From: Nocardioides zeae
GTDB taxonomy: Bacteria; Actinomycetota; Actinomycetes; Propionibacteriales; Nocardioidaceae
Assembly (NCBI RefSeq): GCF_010686755.1
Contig: NZ_JAAGXA010000010.1
Coordinates: 1 to 64,000 of the forward strand
Reading direction: 5' to 3'
Length of the DNA stretch: 64,000 bases
The notes beneath the pieces were generated by a model that was not told the DNA's origin, searched no databases, and was given only the letters and a program-made list of their open reading frames with translations. The stretch's first letter is position 1, and the number at the start of each line of letters is the position of its first letter. Positions 7,144-17,105 of this stretch are shown here, one piece after another. The position numbers and the translations under genes were made by a program.

Positions 7144-8769
7144 TCAGCGCCCGGTGCCCCGCCCGGTCCAGCGCCCGAGCAGGCGGCGTACCGGCGGCGG
7201 GGCGAGGAGCTGCTGCGCCACGAGGTGTCCGGAGCCGGCACCGAGCCCGGGTCCGGGGTGGGTGAACGCGCCGACGTGGAACAGGCCGTCCACGCCCGTA
7301 CGGTGCCCGGTCGAGGTGCCCGGGCGCCAGAGGAGCGACTGGTCGAGCTCGGCCGCGCCGCCGTAGGGGTCGCCCTCCACGGCGTTGGCGTTCTCCCGCT
7401 GCAGCCGGGTGGGCGGCAGCGCGTGCACGCCGACGATCGAGGACCGCAGCCCCGGGGCGTGCTCCTCGATGCGGTCGAGCACCCGCTCGAGGTAGGCCTC
7501 GGTCACGGAGCCGTCCCAGCCGGAGGCCGTGGCGATGGAGCCGCCCGCGTCGCCGGTCGGCGCCCACGGCACCTCCTGCAGCTGCAGCCACAGCGTCGCG
7601 GCCCCCTCGGGCGCCCGCGACGGGTCGAGCACGGACTGCTGGCCGACGACCACCGTGGGCGCGGCGGGCAGCAGCCCCGCCTCGGCCTGCGCACAGGCGA
7701 CACCCGTGGAGGCGGCGCCGTCGCTGACGTGCACGAGCGGCACGGCGTCGAGCCGGTCGTCCGACCAGCGCAGCGGGGCGTCGAGCGCGAGGTGCACCTG
7801 CATCGCGGCGCGTCCCGGCCGGTGCCGCGCGGCCGCCTGCCGACCGGCCTCGGGGGCGTCGGAGGCGAGCAGCTCGCCGTACAACCGCCCCGTCGACGTC
7901 GACGCCAGCACCGCGCGGCGCGCGACGAGGCGCTGGCGGTCGGCCGCTCCGCCGAGCCGTACGGCGCGTGCCCGCCCCTCGGCGACCTCGATACGCGTCA
8001 CGGGGGAGCCGAGGTGCACGTCGACGCCGCGCTCGGCGAGGAGGGCGGCGAACGCGTCGACGAAGCGGCCGGCGCCGCCCTCGACCACGGGGAGCCCGGC
8101 GGCGTGCATGGAGAACGCCATGACCGGCAGCATCAGCCCGCCCGTGGCGTGGTCGGGACCGAGCCCGGCGTGGAGCAGCCACGGCGTCCACAGCTGGTCG
8201 ACCTCGTGGCCGACGAACCGCTCGCGCACGAGCCCGCGTCCGCTCTGGGCGCTGACCCGCACGAGCTCGCGCAGCCCGTCGACGCCGAGTCCGCGGGCCG
8301 CGCGGGCGCCGAGGCCGACGAGGTCCTGCGGCCGCAGCTCGGAGCCCAGGGCACCGAAGACGTGCGGCGCCCAGCTCTCGAGCTGGCCGAGCATGGCGGC
8401 GTACGCCGCGGCGTCGCCCCCGTCGGCGAACCCGGCCGCCGTCGTGGCGGGGTCCCGGTCGGCGACGACCGCACCGCGCTCGGAGACCGAGGCGGTGACG
8501 GCGCCGTCGGTGTTGCGGTAGCGCAGCCCGTGGCGGTGCAGGTCGTCGCCGAGCACGCCGTAGGCGCCGCTGGTGACGAAGAGCGGGTGCCAGGAGCTGA
8601 AGGTGTCGTGGACGTGGCCGGGCTCGGTGAGCTCGTCGGAGGCGATGAACCCGCCGAGCCGGGGGCGCGCGGCGCCGAGCGCGCCCCCCCAGCCCGCGCC
8701 CGCGAGCGCCGCGGCGGCGACGAGACCGTTGATGCCGGCCCCGATGACGATGGCGTCGTAGGTGCTCAT
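7144..8769 (-). CDS. Phytoene desaturase-like FAD-dependent oxidoreductase
   Basis: 541 residues. An N-terminal dinucleotide-binding motif (IVIGAGINGLVAAAALAGAG) is followed by the RPRLGG element and a long substrate domain. Near the C-terminus GLFHVGAFTHPGPGLGAGSGH matches the FAD-closing motif of the CrtI/phytoene-desaturase-like amine-oxidase superfamily. The ATG at 8769 overlaps the stop of the upstream flavin monooxygenase (ATGA), so the two are translationally coupled. There are no carotenoid genes around it, so a catabolic redox role is more likely than carotenoid synthesis; the substrate is unknown. Confidence 0.82.
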   Translation of the reverse strand: MSTYDAIVIGAGINGLVAAAALAGAGWGGALGAARPRLGGFIASDELTEPGHVHDTFSSWHPLFVTSGAYGVLGDDLHRHGLRYRNTDGAVTASVSERGAVVADRDPATTAAGFADGGDAAAYAAMLGQLESWAPHVFGALGSELRPQDLVGLGARAARGLGVDGLRELVRVSAQSGRGLVRERFVGHEVDQLWTPWLLHAGLGPDHATGGLMLPVMAFSMHAAGLPVVEGGAGRFVDAFAALLAERGVDVHLGSPVTRIEVAEGRARAVRLGGAADRQRLVARRAVLASTSTGRLYGELLASDAPEAGRQAAARHRPGRAAMQVHLALDAPLRWSDDRLDAVPLVHVSDGAASTGVACAQAEAGLLPAAPTVVVGQQSVLDPSRAPEGAATLWLQLQEVPWAPTGDAGGSIATASGWDGSVTEAYLERVLDRIEEHAPGLRSSIVGVHALPPTRLQRENANAVEGDPYGGAAELDQSLLWRPGTSTGHRTGVDGLFHVGAFTHPGPGLGAGSGHLVAQQLLAPPPVRRLLGRWTGRGTGR

Positions 8770-10274
8770 CGGGCCAGTCTGGCGCGCAGCTTGCCGAGCA
8801 CGCCCGCGTAGTCGCTCGGGTCGAGCGGCAGCAGCCACTGCTTGGCCTTGGTGGCCGTGCCGACGTTGAGCCCGAGGTCGTCGAGCGTCTCGTCGATGTT
8901 GTGCACGGAGAACGGGATGATGTTGGTGCCCCGGGCGTGCTGGCCGCGGGTGCGCTCGCGCATCCAGTCGAGGATCTCCTCCGCCTCGGCGCGCATCGTG
9001 TCCTCGTCGGGCAGCGTGTGGCCGCCGCCGAGGTAGGACCCGATCCACAGCGCCGACACCTCGGCGGAGAGCGGCGAGAAGAACGACGAGTTGTAGCCCG
9101 CGAAGCTGAGGTCCTCGACGCCGATCGGGTGGATCTGGCGGTGCAGCAGGTAGTCACCCCGGTCGGTCGTGAAGCGCGCGACGACGTCGTCGGGCAGGAA
9201 CGGGATCTCCTGGGTCCAGCCGGTCGCGGCGAGCACGACGTCGGCGGGGATGACGGTGCCGTTGGCCAGCTCGGCGATCGGCTTGCCGTCGCGCTCGCCG
9301 AGGCGGCTGATGACGATGTCGCGGTGCACGGTGATGCGGCCGTCGGCGACGCCCTCGAAGAAGCCCTCGGTGGCGAGCGAGACGGTGGAGCGGGCGATGT
9401 CGGCGAACGTGCCCTGGGGGATGAGGCCGAGCTTCGCCAGCTTCAGCTGCCGGGTGGAGACGCCGCCGACGCTGCCGACCATCTGGTTCGCCAGCATCGA
9501 GTTCCGGGCGTGGAGCACCTTCTCCATGCCGTTGACGGAGCGGTAGCGGAACAGCCCCTCGCCCATGCGGGTCAGCATGAGGAACTTGTAGTTGAGCACG
9601 CCCTGGAGCTTGCGCGGCAGCTTCCACAGCAGCTCGCGGGCCACGACGGTGGTCGACGCGGCGACGGTCGCCACCTCGACGGTGATGTCGCAGGCCGACT
9701 TTCCGTAGCCGACGATGATCGCGTCCTTGCCGGCCACCTGGTCGAGGCTGTGGAGGTCGCCCGCGGGGAGCACCTCGCCGCCGACCTTCTCGAAGACGTC
9801 GCGGCCCTCCCACGGCGGCACGAAGGGCCGGGAGAAGATGCCGCTGGCGAGCACGAGGTGGTCGACGTGCGTCGTCAGCGTCCCGTCAGCGTTGGCCGTC
9901 GTGACGTCCCAGCCGCCGCCCGGGGTGGGCTCGGCGGCGACGACCTCCGTGGCCAGCCGCAGGTGCGGCTCGAGGCCGAACTTCGCGACGTACTGCTCGA
10001 GGTAGGCCTGCACCTGCGCGCCGGAGGGCCACTCGGGGTAGTCCTTCGGCATGGGCAGCTCGGAGAGCGCGTAGGTGCCCTTGTTGTTCTGGGTCTTGAG
10101 GCCGGGGTAGCGGCGCGTGGCGCTCCAGACGCCGCCGACGTCGGGGGTCTTCTCCCAGACGGTGACGTCGTGGCCCAGGGCGCTGAGCACGCGGGCCGAG
10201 GAGAGCCCGGCGAAGCCGGCGCCGACGATGCCGATCTTCTTCGTCGTGGGGCTGGGGGTGGGGGAGCTGGTCAT
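8766..10274 (-). CDS. Flavin-containing monooxygenase-like protein
   Basis: About 502 residues. FAD site GAGFAG is at 18-23 (IGIVGAGFAGLSSARVLSALG), the WSATRRYPGLKTQ region follows, and a second nucleotide motif IIVGYGKSACD would bind NADPH. This matches class B flavoprotein monooxygenases (FMO and Baeyer-Villiger relatives). The ATG at 10274 has GAGG 9 bases upstream and is preferred to a GTG at 10289. It follows the SDR gene closely and overlaps the next oxidoreductase by 4 bases. It could oxygenate a ketone, amine or aromatic; the substrate cannot be read. Confidence 0.86.
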   Translation of the reverse strand: MTSSPTPSPTTKKIGIVGAGFAGLSSARVLSALGHDVTVWEKTPDVGGVWSATRRYPGLKTQNNKGTYALSELPMPKDYPEWPSGAQVQAYLEQYVAKFGLEPHLRLATEVVAAEPTPGGGWDVTTANADGTLTTHVDHLVLASGIFSRPFVPPWEGRDVFEKVGGEVLPAGDLHSLDQVAGKDAIIVGYGKSACDITVEVATVAASTTVVARELLWKLPRKLQGVLNYKFLMLTRMGEGLFRYRSVNGMEKVLHARNSMLANQMVGSVGGVSTRQLKLAKLGLIPQGTFADIARSTVSLATEGFFEGVADGRITVHRDIVISRLGERDGKPIAELANGTVIPADVVLAATGWTQEIPFLPDDVVARFTTDRGDYLLHRQIHPIGVEDLSFAGYNSSFFSPLSAEVSALWIGSYLGGGHTLPDEDTMRAEAEEILDWMRERTRGQHARGTNIIPFSVHNIDETLDDLGLNVGTATKAKQWLLPLDPSDYAGVLGKLRARLAR

Positions 10275-10289
10275 GGTGGGAGTCCTCAC

Positions 10290-11108
10290 TCACTCGGCGA
10301 GCAGGGGGATGGCGGGGACGGCCTGTTCGGGTCCCATGGCGGAGTAGCCGCCGTCGGCGGCCCAGTCGGCACCGGTGACGACGGAGGCGGCGTCGGAGAC
10401 GAGGAAGGCGACGACGGCGCCGATCTCGCGGGGGTCGCCGACGCGGCCGGTCAGGTGGAACGGCGCGGCGACGCGGTCGGTCTTCGCGCGGTCGCCGCCG
10501 GAGAGGCCGTCCATGATCGCGGACCAGGTCCACCCGGGGCTGACGGAGTTGACGCGGATGCCGTCCGCGGCGAGGTCCATGGCCATCGAGCGCGTGAGCT
10601 GGGCGATGGCGGCCTTGCTGGCGGGGTAGACCCAGCGTCCCGTCTGCGCGACCGACGACGAGATCGAGGTGAAGTTGACGATGGCGGCGTGCTCGCTGTC
10701 CTTCAGTGCGCCGTGGGCCGCCTGCACGAGCGCGACCATGCTGACGAGGTTGACGTCGAGCGCGGTCAGCCAGTCGGCGCGGGGGGTCGCGAACCCCTCG
10801 TCCAGGTACGTCGCGGCGAGGTTGACGACGATGTCGATGCCGCCGTGCGCGGCGACGGTGCCCTCGACCAGCGCGGTGAGCGCGGCGTCGTCGGTGACGT
10901 CCGTGCGGGTGAAGGTGACCGCGCCGCTGCCGGTGGGGAGCGCTGCGGCGAGGTCGTCGGCGACCGCCTGACCACCGGTCTCGTCGATGTCGGCGACGAC
11001 CACGTTCGCGCCCGCCTCGGCCAGCGCGGCGACGACGCCGCGGCCGATGAGGGTGGCGCCGCCGGTGACGACGGCGGTGCGACCGGTGAGGTCCGTGGAG
11101 ACGGGCAT
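10290..11108 (-). CDS. Short-chain dehydrogenase/reductase
   Basis: 272 residues with classical SDR marks: cofactor motif TGGATLIGRG at 15-24, an acidic residue at D40 suggesting NAD(H) preference, an N-L-A-A variant of the NNAG motif, a serine around 148-151, and the YPASK catalytic pair Y161/K165. It is the first gene of a three-gene minus-strand operon with the FAD monooxygenase and the desaturase-like enzyme. It is divergent from cysS. Oxidation of an alcohol intermediate is the likely role. Confidence 0.88.
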   Translation of the reverse strand: MPVSTDLTGRTAVVTGGATLIGRGVVAALAEAGANVVVADIDETGGQAVADDLAAALPTGSGAVTFTRTDVTDDAALTALVEGTVAAHGGIDIVVNLAATYLDEGFATPRADWLTALDVNLVSMVALVQAAHGALKDSEHAAIVNFTSISSSVAQTGRWVYPASKAAIAQLTRSMAMDLAADGIRVNSVSPGWTWSAIMDGLSGGDRAKTDRVAAPFHLTGRVGDPREIGAVVAFLVSDAASVVTGADWAADGGYSAMGPEQAVPAIPLLAE

Positions 11109-11257
11109 GCGGCCTCTCCTTCGCTCGGGTCGGACCGCCTCGTGCGGCCCGGGTTGAGCCGGAACCGTAGGCGCGGGCCGAGCCGGGCGATATCCGCCGA
11201 GCGCGGCGGTCGTCCGGGATGCGCAGGTGCCGCCTGCGCGCCTCTAGACTCGTGCGG

Positions 11258-12673
11258 GTGACGCTCAGGCTCTTCGACACCGCGACCCGCGAGGTCCGTG
11301 ACTTCCGACCGCTCCGTGCCGGCGAGGTCAGCGTCTACGTGTGTGGTCTGACGGTGCAGTCGGAGCCCCACGTCGGTCACGTGCGCTCGGGCGTGAACTT
11401 CGACGTGCTGCGGCGCTGGCTGGAGGTGCGCGGCTTCGCGGTCTCCTTCATCCGCAACGTCACCGACATCGACGACAAGATCCTGGCGAAGGCGGCGGCC
11501 GCGGGACGCCCCTGGTATGCCCACGCCCAGCTCATGCACCGGCAGCTCACGGCGGCGTACGCGTCGCTCAACGTCGAGCCGCCCACCTACGAGCCGGCGG
11601 CGACGGGCCACGTGCCGGAGATGCTCGAGCTGATCGAGGACCTCATCGGGCGCGGGCACGCGTACGCCGCGGAGGACGGCTCCGGCGACGTCTACTTCGA
11701 CGTGCGGTCGTGGCCCGCCTACGGCGAGCTGACGCGGCAGGGCATCGACGACATGGAGGCGGCGGCCGACGCCGATCCGCGCGGCAAGCGCGACCCGCGC
11801 GACTTCGCCCTCTGGAAGGGCCACAAGCCGGGGGAGCCGCTGACCGCGTCGTGGCCCTCGCCGTGGGGCCGTGGCCGTCCGGGGTGGCACATCGAGTGCT
11901 CGGCGATGGCGGGGAAGTACCTGGGCGACGCCTTCGACATCCACGGCGGCGGCTTCGACCTGCGCTTCCCCCACCACGAGAACGAGCAGGCCCAGTCGCG
12001 TGCCGCGGGGCGTGACTTCGCGTCGTACTGGATGCACAACGCGTGGATCACCACCGCCGGCGAGAAGATGAGCAAGTCGCTCGGCAACACGCTGTCGATC
12101 CCGGCGATCCTCGAGGAGTTCCGCGGCATCGACCTGCGCTACTACCTGGTGGCGGCGCACTACCGCTCCCACGTGGAGTTCAGCTTCGAGGCGCTCGCGG
12201 AGGCGGCGGCCGGGTTCGCCCGGGTCGAGCACTTCCTCGAGCGGGCGGCGGCGACGGGCTCGCTCGACCTGCCGGCCTCGCTGCTCGACGTGCTGCCCGA
12301 CGCGTTCGTGGCGGCGATGGACGACGACCTCGGCACGTCGACGGCGGTCGGCGTGCTGCACGACGCGGTGCGCGAGGGCAACAAGGCACTGGCTGCCGGC
12401 GACGCTGCCGCGGCCCGGGTCCACGGTGTGGCGGTCCGCGCCATGCTGGCGGTGCTCGGCCTCGACCCCGCCGACGAGGCGTGGCCGAAGCCGTCGGGCG
12501 ACGCGGGCCTGACCGCGGCCGTGGACGTGCTCGTCGCGGGCCTGCTCGAGGAGCGGGCGGCGGCGCGGGCGGCGAAGGACTTCGCGGCCGCGGACGCGAT
12601 CCGCGACCGCATCAAGGCGGCCGGCATCGAGGTCACCGACACGCCCGACGGGGCGACCTGGACGATCGCGTGA
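11258..12673 (+). CDS. cysS: Cysteinyl-tRNA synthetase
   Basis: 471 residues, the usual length for CysRS. The HIGH signature appears as HVGH at 38-41 just after the zinc ligand C29. The second zinc-ligand region [13 protein letters not shown] and FPHHENE are present, and KMSKS is at 270-274. The enzyme charges tRNA-Cys in the cytoplasm. The GTG at 11258 gives the standard N-terminus ([12 protein letters not shown]). rlmB follows 42 bases downstream. Confidence 0.96.
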   Translation: MTLRLFDTATREVRDFRPLRAGEVSVYVCGLTVQSEPHVGHVRSGVNFDVLRRWLEVRGFAVSFIRNVTDIDDKILAKAAAAGRPWYAHAQLMHRQLTAAYASLNVEPPTYEPAATGHVPEMLELIEDLIGRGHAYAAEDGSGDVYFDVRSWPAYGELTRQGIDDMEAAADADPRGKRDPRDFALWKGHKPGEPLTASWPSPWGRGRPGWHIECSAMAGKYLGDAFDIHGGGFDLRFPHHENEQAQSRAAGRDFASYWMHNAWITTAGEKMSKSLGNTLSIPAILEEFRGIDLRYYLVAAHYRSHVEFSFEALAEAAAGFARVEHFLERAAATGSLDLPASLLDVLPDAFVAAMDDDLGTSTAVGVLHDAVREGNKALAAGDAAAARVHGVAVRAMLAVLGLDPADEAWPKPSGDAGLTAAVDVLVAGLLEERAAARAAKDFAAADAIRDRIKAAGIEVTDTPDGATWTIA

Positions 12674-12715
12674 CGCGCACCCAGCGCGCACCGAATTAGA
12701 GGAGACGAGTAGGAC

Positions 12716-13687
12716 ATGGCCGGCAACTCCCAGCGACGCGGATCGGTCCGCAAGAGCTCGAAGGGCAACCCCACCGCGGGCTCCGGCGGGCGCGTGCGGC
12801 GTGGTCTCGAGGGCAAGGGGCCGACGCCGCGTGCCGAGGACCGCGAATACCACAAGACCCACAAGGCGAAGAAGGCCAAGGAGCGCCTCGCCGCGAAGCG
12901 CTCGTCGTCCCCGCGCGCGCAGCGCAAGCGCGGCAGCGGCGACGCCGAGTGGATCGCCGGGCGCAACTCCGTCGTCGACGCGCTGCGGGCCGGGGTGCCG
13001 GTCAACGCGTTGTACGTCGCGGAGGGCGCCGAGCGCGACGGGCGTCTCCGCGAGGCGTTCGCTGAGGCCGCCGAGCGCACCATCCCGCTGCTGGAGGTTG
13101 CCCGCGGCGAGCTCGACCGCCTCACCGACGGTGCGGTGCACCAGGGCCTGGCGGCGCGGATCCCGGCCTACGAGTACGCCCACCCCGACGACCTCCTCGA
13201 CCGCGCGGACGAGCTCGGCGAGCCCGCGCTCATCGTCGCCCTCGACTCGGTGACGGACCCGCGCAACCTGGGTGCCGTCGTACGGTCGGCCGCGGCGTTC
13301 GGCGCCCATGGCGTCGTCGTGCCGGAGCGGCGCGCGGCGGGCATGACCGCGTCGGCGTGGAAGACGTCGGCCGGTGCGGCCGCCCGCATCCCGGTGGCGC
13401 AGACGGTGAACCTCAACCGGCAGCTGAAGGCCTACGCCGACGCCGGGCTCATGATCGTCGGCCTCGCGGCCGAGGGCGACGTGGAACTGCCGGCGCTGGA
13501 CCTGTCCGACGGCCCGCTCGTCGTGGTCGTGGGCTCCGAGGGCGCCGGTCTGTCGCGGCTCGTGCGCGAGCACTGCGACCAGCTCGTCTCGATCCCCATG
13601 GCCAACGACGTCGAGTCGCTCAATGCGGGCGTCGCGGCGTCCGTGGCGCTCTACGCCGTCGCGCAGGCGAGGCTCGCCGGCTCGTGA
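12716..13687 (+). CDS. rlmB: 23S rRNA (guanosine-2'-O-)-methyltransferase RlmB
   Basis: 323 residues. A very basic, disordered N-terminal extension of ~75 residues (Lys/Arg-rich) precedes a SpoU substrate-binding domain ([14 protein letters not shown]). The knotted SPOUT catalytic domain follows, with [35 protein letters not shown] and [20 protein letters not shown]. The family methylates a 23S rRNA guanosine using SAM. The ATG is preceded by GGAG. The cysS-rlmB order is common in actinobacteria. Confidence 0.93.
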   Translation: MAGNSQRRGSVRKSSKGNPTAGSGGRVRRGLEGKGPTPRAEDREYHKTHKAKKAKERLAAKRSSSPRAQRKRGSGDAEWIAGRNSVVDALRAGVPVNALYVAEGAERDGRLREAFAEAAERTIPLLEVARGELDRLTDGAVHQGLAARIPAYEYAHPDDLLDRADELGEPALIVALDSVTDPRNLGAVVRSAAAFGAHGVVVPERRAAGMTASAWKTSAGAAARIPVAQTVNLNRQLKAYADAGLMIVGLAAEGDVELPALDLSDGPLVVVVGSEGAGLSRLVREHCDQLVSIPMANDVESLNAGVAASVALYAVAQARLAGS

Positions 13688-15366
13688 CCGAGGCTTCGGC
13701 TGCTCCTGAGTCTTCTCCTTCGGAGGGGCGGCTCCGCCGCCGTACGGCGCGGGCCGTCACCGTCGTCGGACTGCTGGCCGCCTGGGTGGTCATCGCCGGC
13801 GTCGTCGGGATGATGCTCTTCCTCGGCAGCAGCCGGGAGACGGTGATCGCCGGTCACGACGCGGTGGTGCGGCCGACGCTCTCGCAGTACGCCGTCGTCG
13901 AGCCGGGCGCGATCCTGCCCGACGTGCGGGTGCCGATCGACAGCCCCGTCGGGGTGGACGTGCGCCTCGGCAAGACGGAGGCGGCGACGACCGAGGAGCT
14001 CGTGTCGCGGTATGCGTTCATCGCCTCGCAGCCCGACGCCCAGATCGCGAAGGTGACGGACCTCGTCACCGACATGGCGGTCTCCGCGGCGTTGCGCGGG
14101 GCGGTCGCGGGCGCCGTGCCGGTCGCTCTCTGGCTGCTGCTCGGCGCGCGGCGGCGTCGCGAGCTGGTGCGCGGGGTGGTGAGCCGTCGCGGCCTGGCGT
14201 CGGGTACGGCGCTGGTCGTCGCCGCGGCCCTCGTCTGGCAGCCGTGGGACGGCGACGACGTGACGACGGGGGAGGCGCAGGACGCCGACGACACCTGGAT
14301 CACGCTGGCCGACTTCCTCGGCCCCGAGGTGCCGCTGCCCGAGGAGGCAGCGTCGCTGGAGCTGCGCTCCGACGTGACGACGACCCAGTCGCGGCGCCTC
14401 ATCGAGAGCGCGGTGTCGACCTACGACACGTCGCTGACGTTCTACTCCGCGGCCGTCGACAAGGTGGACGACCTCGAGCTGCGGCAGCCGGAGGACGACG
14501 AGACGGTCGTCGTGTTCGTGACCGACCGCCACGACAACATCGGCATGGACCCGGTCGCCCGCGCGATCGGTGACGCGGCCGGCGCGACTGCGGTGTTCGA
14601 CGGTGGCGACGACACGTCGACCGGCCAGCCGTGGGAGGCGTTCTCGCTCGACTCGGTGCAGCGGGCGTTCTCCGACTACGACCGCTGGTCGGTCATCGGC
14701 AACCACGACCACGGCGACTTCGTGGGGGACTACCTGGGTGACCTGGGGTGGACCCGTCTCGACGGTTCGGTGGTCGACGGCCCCGACGGCTCGACGCTCA
14801 TGGGCATCGACGACCCGCGCTCCTCGGGACTGGGCAACTGGCGCGACGAGCCGGGCCTGACCTTCGACGAGGTGCGTGACCGGATCACCGAGGACGCCTG
14901 CGCGTCGGACGAGCGGATCAACACGCTGCTCGTGCACGACGCCTCGCTGGGCCGCGACGCCCTGTCGGCGGGGTGTGTGGACCTGGTCATCGGCGGCCAC
15001 ATCCACGTGCGCTCCGGGCCGACGCCGGTCGAGGGCGAGAACGGGGAGATCGGGTACACGTTCACGGCGGGCACGACCGGTGGCGCCGCGTATGCCATCG
15101 CCGTCGGGAGCAAGCCGCGGCGTCAGGCGGAGACGACGCTCATCACGTACCGCGACGGCCGGCCGGTCGGGATGCAGTGGGTGATCCTGCAGCCCAACGG
15201 GCGGTTCGACGTGGGGGAGTACGTGCCGCTGGAGTACGCCGCGGAGGACGTCGAGCAGCCGATCGAGCCGACCGCGCCGACCGGGCCGACGGATGTGGTG
15301 CCGTTGGAGGACCAGCCCGGTGGCGATGCGACGTCGGGGGATGGGTCGGAGACGGAGGCACCGTAG
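13684..15366 (+). CDS. Membrane-anchored metallophosphoesterase
   Basis: 560 residues starting at a GTG that overlaps the rlmB stop by 4 bases. There are hydrophobic helices near residues 23-48 and around 130-190, then an extracytoplasmic calcineurin-like domain. The metal motifs are in order: [17 protein letters not shown] and GGHIHV. The acidic C-terminal tail ([17 protein letters not shown]...) is low complexity. It is presumably a surface phosphoesterase of unknown substrate. Overlap with rlmB suggests co-expression rather than shared function. Confidence 0.85.
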   Translation: MTEASAAPESSPSEGRLRRRTARAVTVVGLLAAWVVIAGVVGMMLFLGSSRETVIAGHDAVVRPTLSQYAVVEPGAILPDVRVPIDSPVGVDVRLGKTEAATTEELVSRYAFIASQPDAQIAKVTDLVTDMAVSAALRGAVAGAVPVALWLLLGARRRRELVRGVVSRRGLASGTALVVAAALVWQPWDGDDVTTGEAQDADDTWITLADFLGPEVPLPEEAASLELRSDVTTTQSRRLIESAVSTYDTSLTFYSAAVDKVDDLELRQPEDDETVVVFVTDRHDNIGMDPVARAIGDAAGATAVFDGGDDTSTGQPWEAFSLDSVQRAFSDYDRWSVIGNHDHGDFVGDYLGDLGWTRLDGSVVDGPDGSTLMGIDDPRSSGLGNWRDEPGLTFDEVRDRITEDACASDERINTLLVHDASLGRDALSAGCVDLVIGGHIHVRSGPTPVEGENGEIGYTFTAGTTGGAAYAIAVGSKPRRQAETTLITYRDGRPVGMQWVILQPNGRFDVGEYVPLEYAAEDVEQPIEPTAPTGPTDVVPLEDQPGGDATSGDGSETEAP

Positions 15367-15377
15367 TCGGGTCCAGC

Positions 15378-15420
15378 GTCAGCGCTGACCTCACTCGCAG
15401 GTTGGGACGTGCTGATCCAG
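15378..15420. repeat. 12-bp palindrome followed by a half copy of the 124-330 repeat
   Basis: GTCAGCGCTGAC (15378-15389) is a perfect palindrome. At 15401 GTTGGGACGTGCTGATCC matches the left arm of the repeat units at 124 and 271 for about 13 bases and then diverges. It lies between two plus-strand genes. Confidence 0.5.
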
Positions 15421-15455
15421 CGACTTTCGTGTCGAGTCGGCGCTACCGTCACCAC

Positions 15456-16007
15456 ATGGCGAAGATCGACAAGCTGCTGGAACAAGCCAAGGCCCACCTG
15501 AACCCCGGTGAGCAGGTGGCAGCAGCCGTCCAGGGGACCTACGAAGTCAAGATTCTCGGCTCGGACAGTGTCCGGACGGGCGTTCTGATGGCGACGGACA
15601 GCCGCATCGTCTTCTACGCGAAGAAGCTCGGCGGATACGACCTCGAGTCGTTCCCCTTCGGCAATGTGTCCTCGTTCGAGCAGTCCAAAGGAATGATGGG
15701 CCACTCCATCTCGTTCTTCGCGTCTGGCAACAAGGTGACGATGAAGTGGATCAACGACGCGGCCGCAATGCAGCAGTTCGTTCGGGTGGTGCGGGCGTCG
15801 ATGCAGCCGGGGGCGGCTCCTGTGCGGTCGACCATGCCGGGCCGTGATGTCGCCCAGCCGGTGGCATCGGCGACGGCCGCTCCTCTGGTGAGCGATCACG
15901 CCTCGATCATCGACGCCATTGCACGTCTGGGGGACCTGCACCAGGCGGGTGTGCTCAGCCAGGTCGAGTTCTCCGCAAAGAAGGCAGAGCTGCTCGCTCG
16001 CCTGTGA
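15456..16007 (+). CDS. PH-like plus SHOCT domain protein
   Basis: 183 residues. The N-terminal ~110 residues resemble bacterial PH-like domains (GEQVAAAVQGTYEVKILGSDSV... GVLMATDSRIVFYAKKLGGY). After a variable linker the last ~30 residues (SIIDAIARLGDLHQAGVLSQVEFSAKKAELLARL) match the SHOCT short C-terminal helix module. Proteins of this architecture are cytoplasmic with no assigned biochemical role. The ATG at 15456 gives a natural N-terminus. Confidence 0.8.
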   Translation: MAKIDKLLEQAKAHLNPGEQVAAAVQGTYEVKILGSDSVRTGVLMATDSRIVFYAKKLGGYDLESFPFGNVSSFEQSKGMMGHSISFFASGNKVTMKWINDAAAMQQFVRVVRASMQPGAAPVRSTMPGRDVAQPVASATAAPLVSDHASIIDAIARLGDLHQAGVLSQVEFSAKKAELLARL

Positions 16008-16498
16008 TCTCAGAGCGATTCGCGGCGCCGCGAGCCGCGGTATACAGATGCGCATTGACGACGACTGAACACCGATGACGGCTCATCGCACACACCGCGA
16101 GAGGTTGCGGACAGCGCCGACTGGGTCGTTAGCCCAGATGGGCCACGCGGACCCACCGTCGCAACTAGGGAGTTTCCTACGACACGGTGCGCCGCGAGCG
16201 ACTGCGTACGCCTCCCACGGGTAGCCCAGCCCGGCGGGACGCAGTGCCAAGCTTCGGTTCCGCCTGGCTCAAAGCTGGCGCATGCGACAGCGCGTATTCG
16301 TCTGGCCGCTTGGACCGGACTTGCAATCCAATCCAATCCGGATGCGTCGGTCCGCGCTTTCGGAATTGCGGGGTAGGTAGGCGAGACCCACCAGCGGGCC
16401 ATCGGATGGCCACGTCAAGTTCTCGTCGGAACGCCGACAGCGGGTCTCCCCATATGTAGGTTGCGGCCTAACAAGTCGCTCTAGTGGGGGGATAGTCA
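16008..16498. other. Gene-free stretch of lower GC bias
   Basis: About 490 bases hold only short overlapping open frames without recognisable motifs or ribosome sites. No tRNA or convincing hairpin was seen. The last ~100 bases probably contain the promoter of the secreted protease gene. A GCCTAAC sequence at about 16466 was considered as an integron attC end and rejected. Confidence 0.5.
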
Positions 16499-17077
16499 AT
16501 GGCAGCATCTGCAAGCGGTAGCGCGCACACGCCGCTACTAGCGAAGCTGGCCCTCCTCCTGCTCCTTGCTGCCCTGATTGTCGCCGTGGCACCGCAGCGC
16601 GCGGAGGCGTACAACCTCCTCGGGTGCAAGTACACGACCAAGAACCTGACCTTCCGAATGGCCGTGAACGTGGGGACCGGGTACCCCACAGCCATCACCG
16701 AGGCGGTCTACGACTGGTCCGGGAACACCGACGTCAACTTCACGGGAACGTCGGGCACCCCGAACCTGCAGATCACAGTGTCGAACTACGGCAACACTGG
16801 CTGGTACGGCCGGATCTCGTCAGGAGGGTGTAGTCGGGGCCTCTGGACCTATCAACACGCTCAGCTGAACAACACGCTGCTTGGCGGGAAGACGACCCAG
16901 AACAAGCGAGGCACCGCCGCGCACGAAGTTGGGCATGCGCTGGGTCTCGCACACAACGACTCCGGGTCGGCCTGCAGCAGCTACAAGCTCATGAACTCGT
17001 TTGGCGACCTCCAGCACGCCTGCAACATCTACGCGACCCGAACTGACGACCGCAACGGCGTCAACGCGCTCTACTAG
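16499..17077 (+). CDS. Secreted matrixin-like zinc metalloprotease
   Basis: 192 residues with a signal peptide (hydrophobic core about residues 13-30, cleavage likely after AEA at 35-37). The zinc-binding site HEVGHALGLAH at 142-152 is the metzincin HExxHxxGxxH pattern, followed by a Met-turn candidate at M165 (YKLMNSF). Four cysteines in the mature part (43, 111, 159, 174) could form two disulfides. There is no propeptide with a cysteine switch. The start has GGGGGGAT upstream. It is probably a small extracellular protease; base composition is less GC-biased than neighbouring housekeeping genes. Confidence 0.85.
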   Translation: MAASASGSAHTPLLAKLALLLLLAALIVAVAPQRAEAYNLLGCKYTTKNLTFRMAVNVGTGYPTAITEAVYDWSGNTDVNFTGTSGTPNLQITVSNYGNTGWYGRISSGGCSRGLWTYQHAQLNNTLLGGKTTQNKRGTAAHEVGHALGLAHNDSGSACSSYKLMNSFGDLQHACNIYATRTDDRNGVNALY

Positions 17078-17105
17078 CACCTACCGATCGCCGAGAAAGG
17101 TCGAT

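Noticed and set aside
7144..8769. Carotenoid biosynthesis gene crtI
   Set aside because: Superfamily motifs fit, but no phytoene synthase, GGPP synthase or cyclase genes accompany it, and it is coupled to an FMO-like gene.
16460..16500. GCCTAACAAGTCGCTC resembles the end of an integron attC site
   Set aside because: No matching GTTRRRY end or intervening inverted L boxes were found within the following ~150 bases, and no integrase is present.
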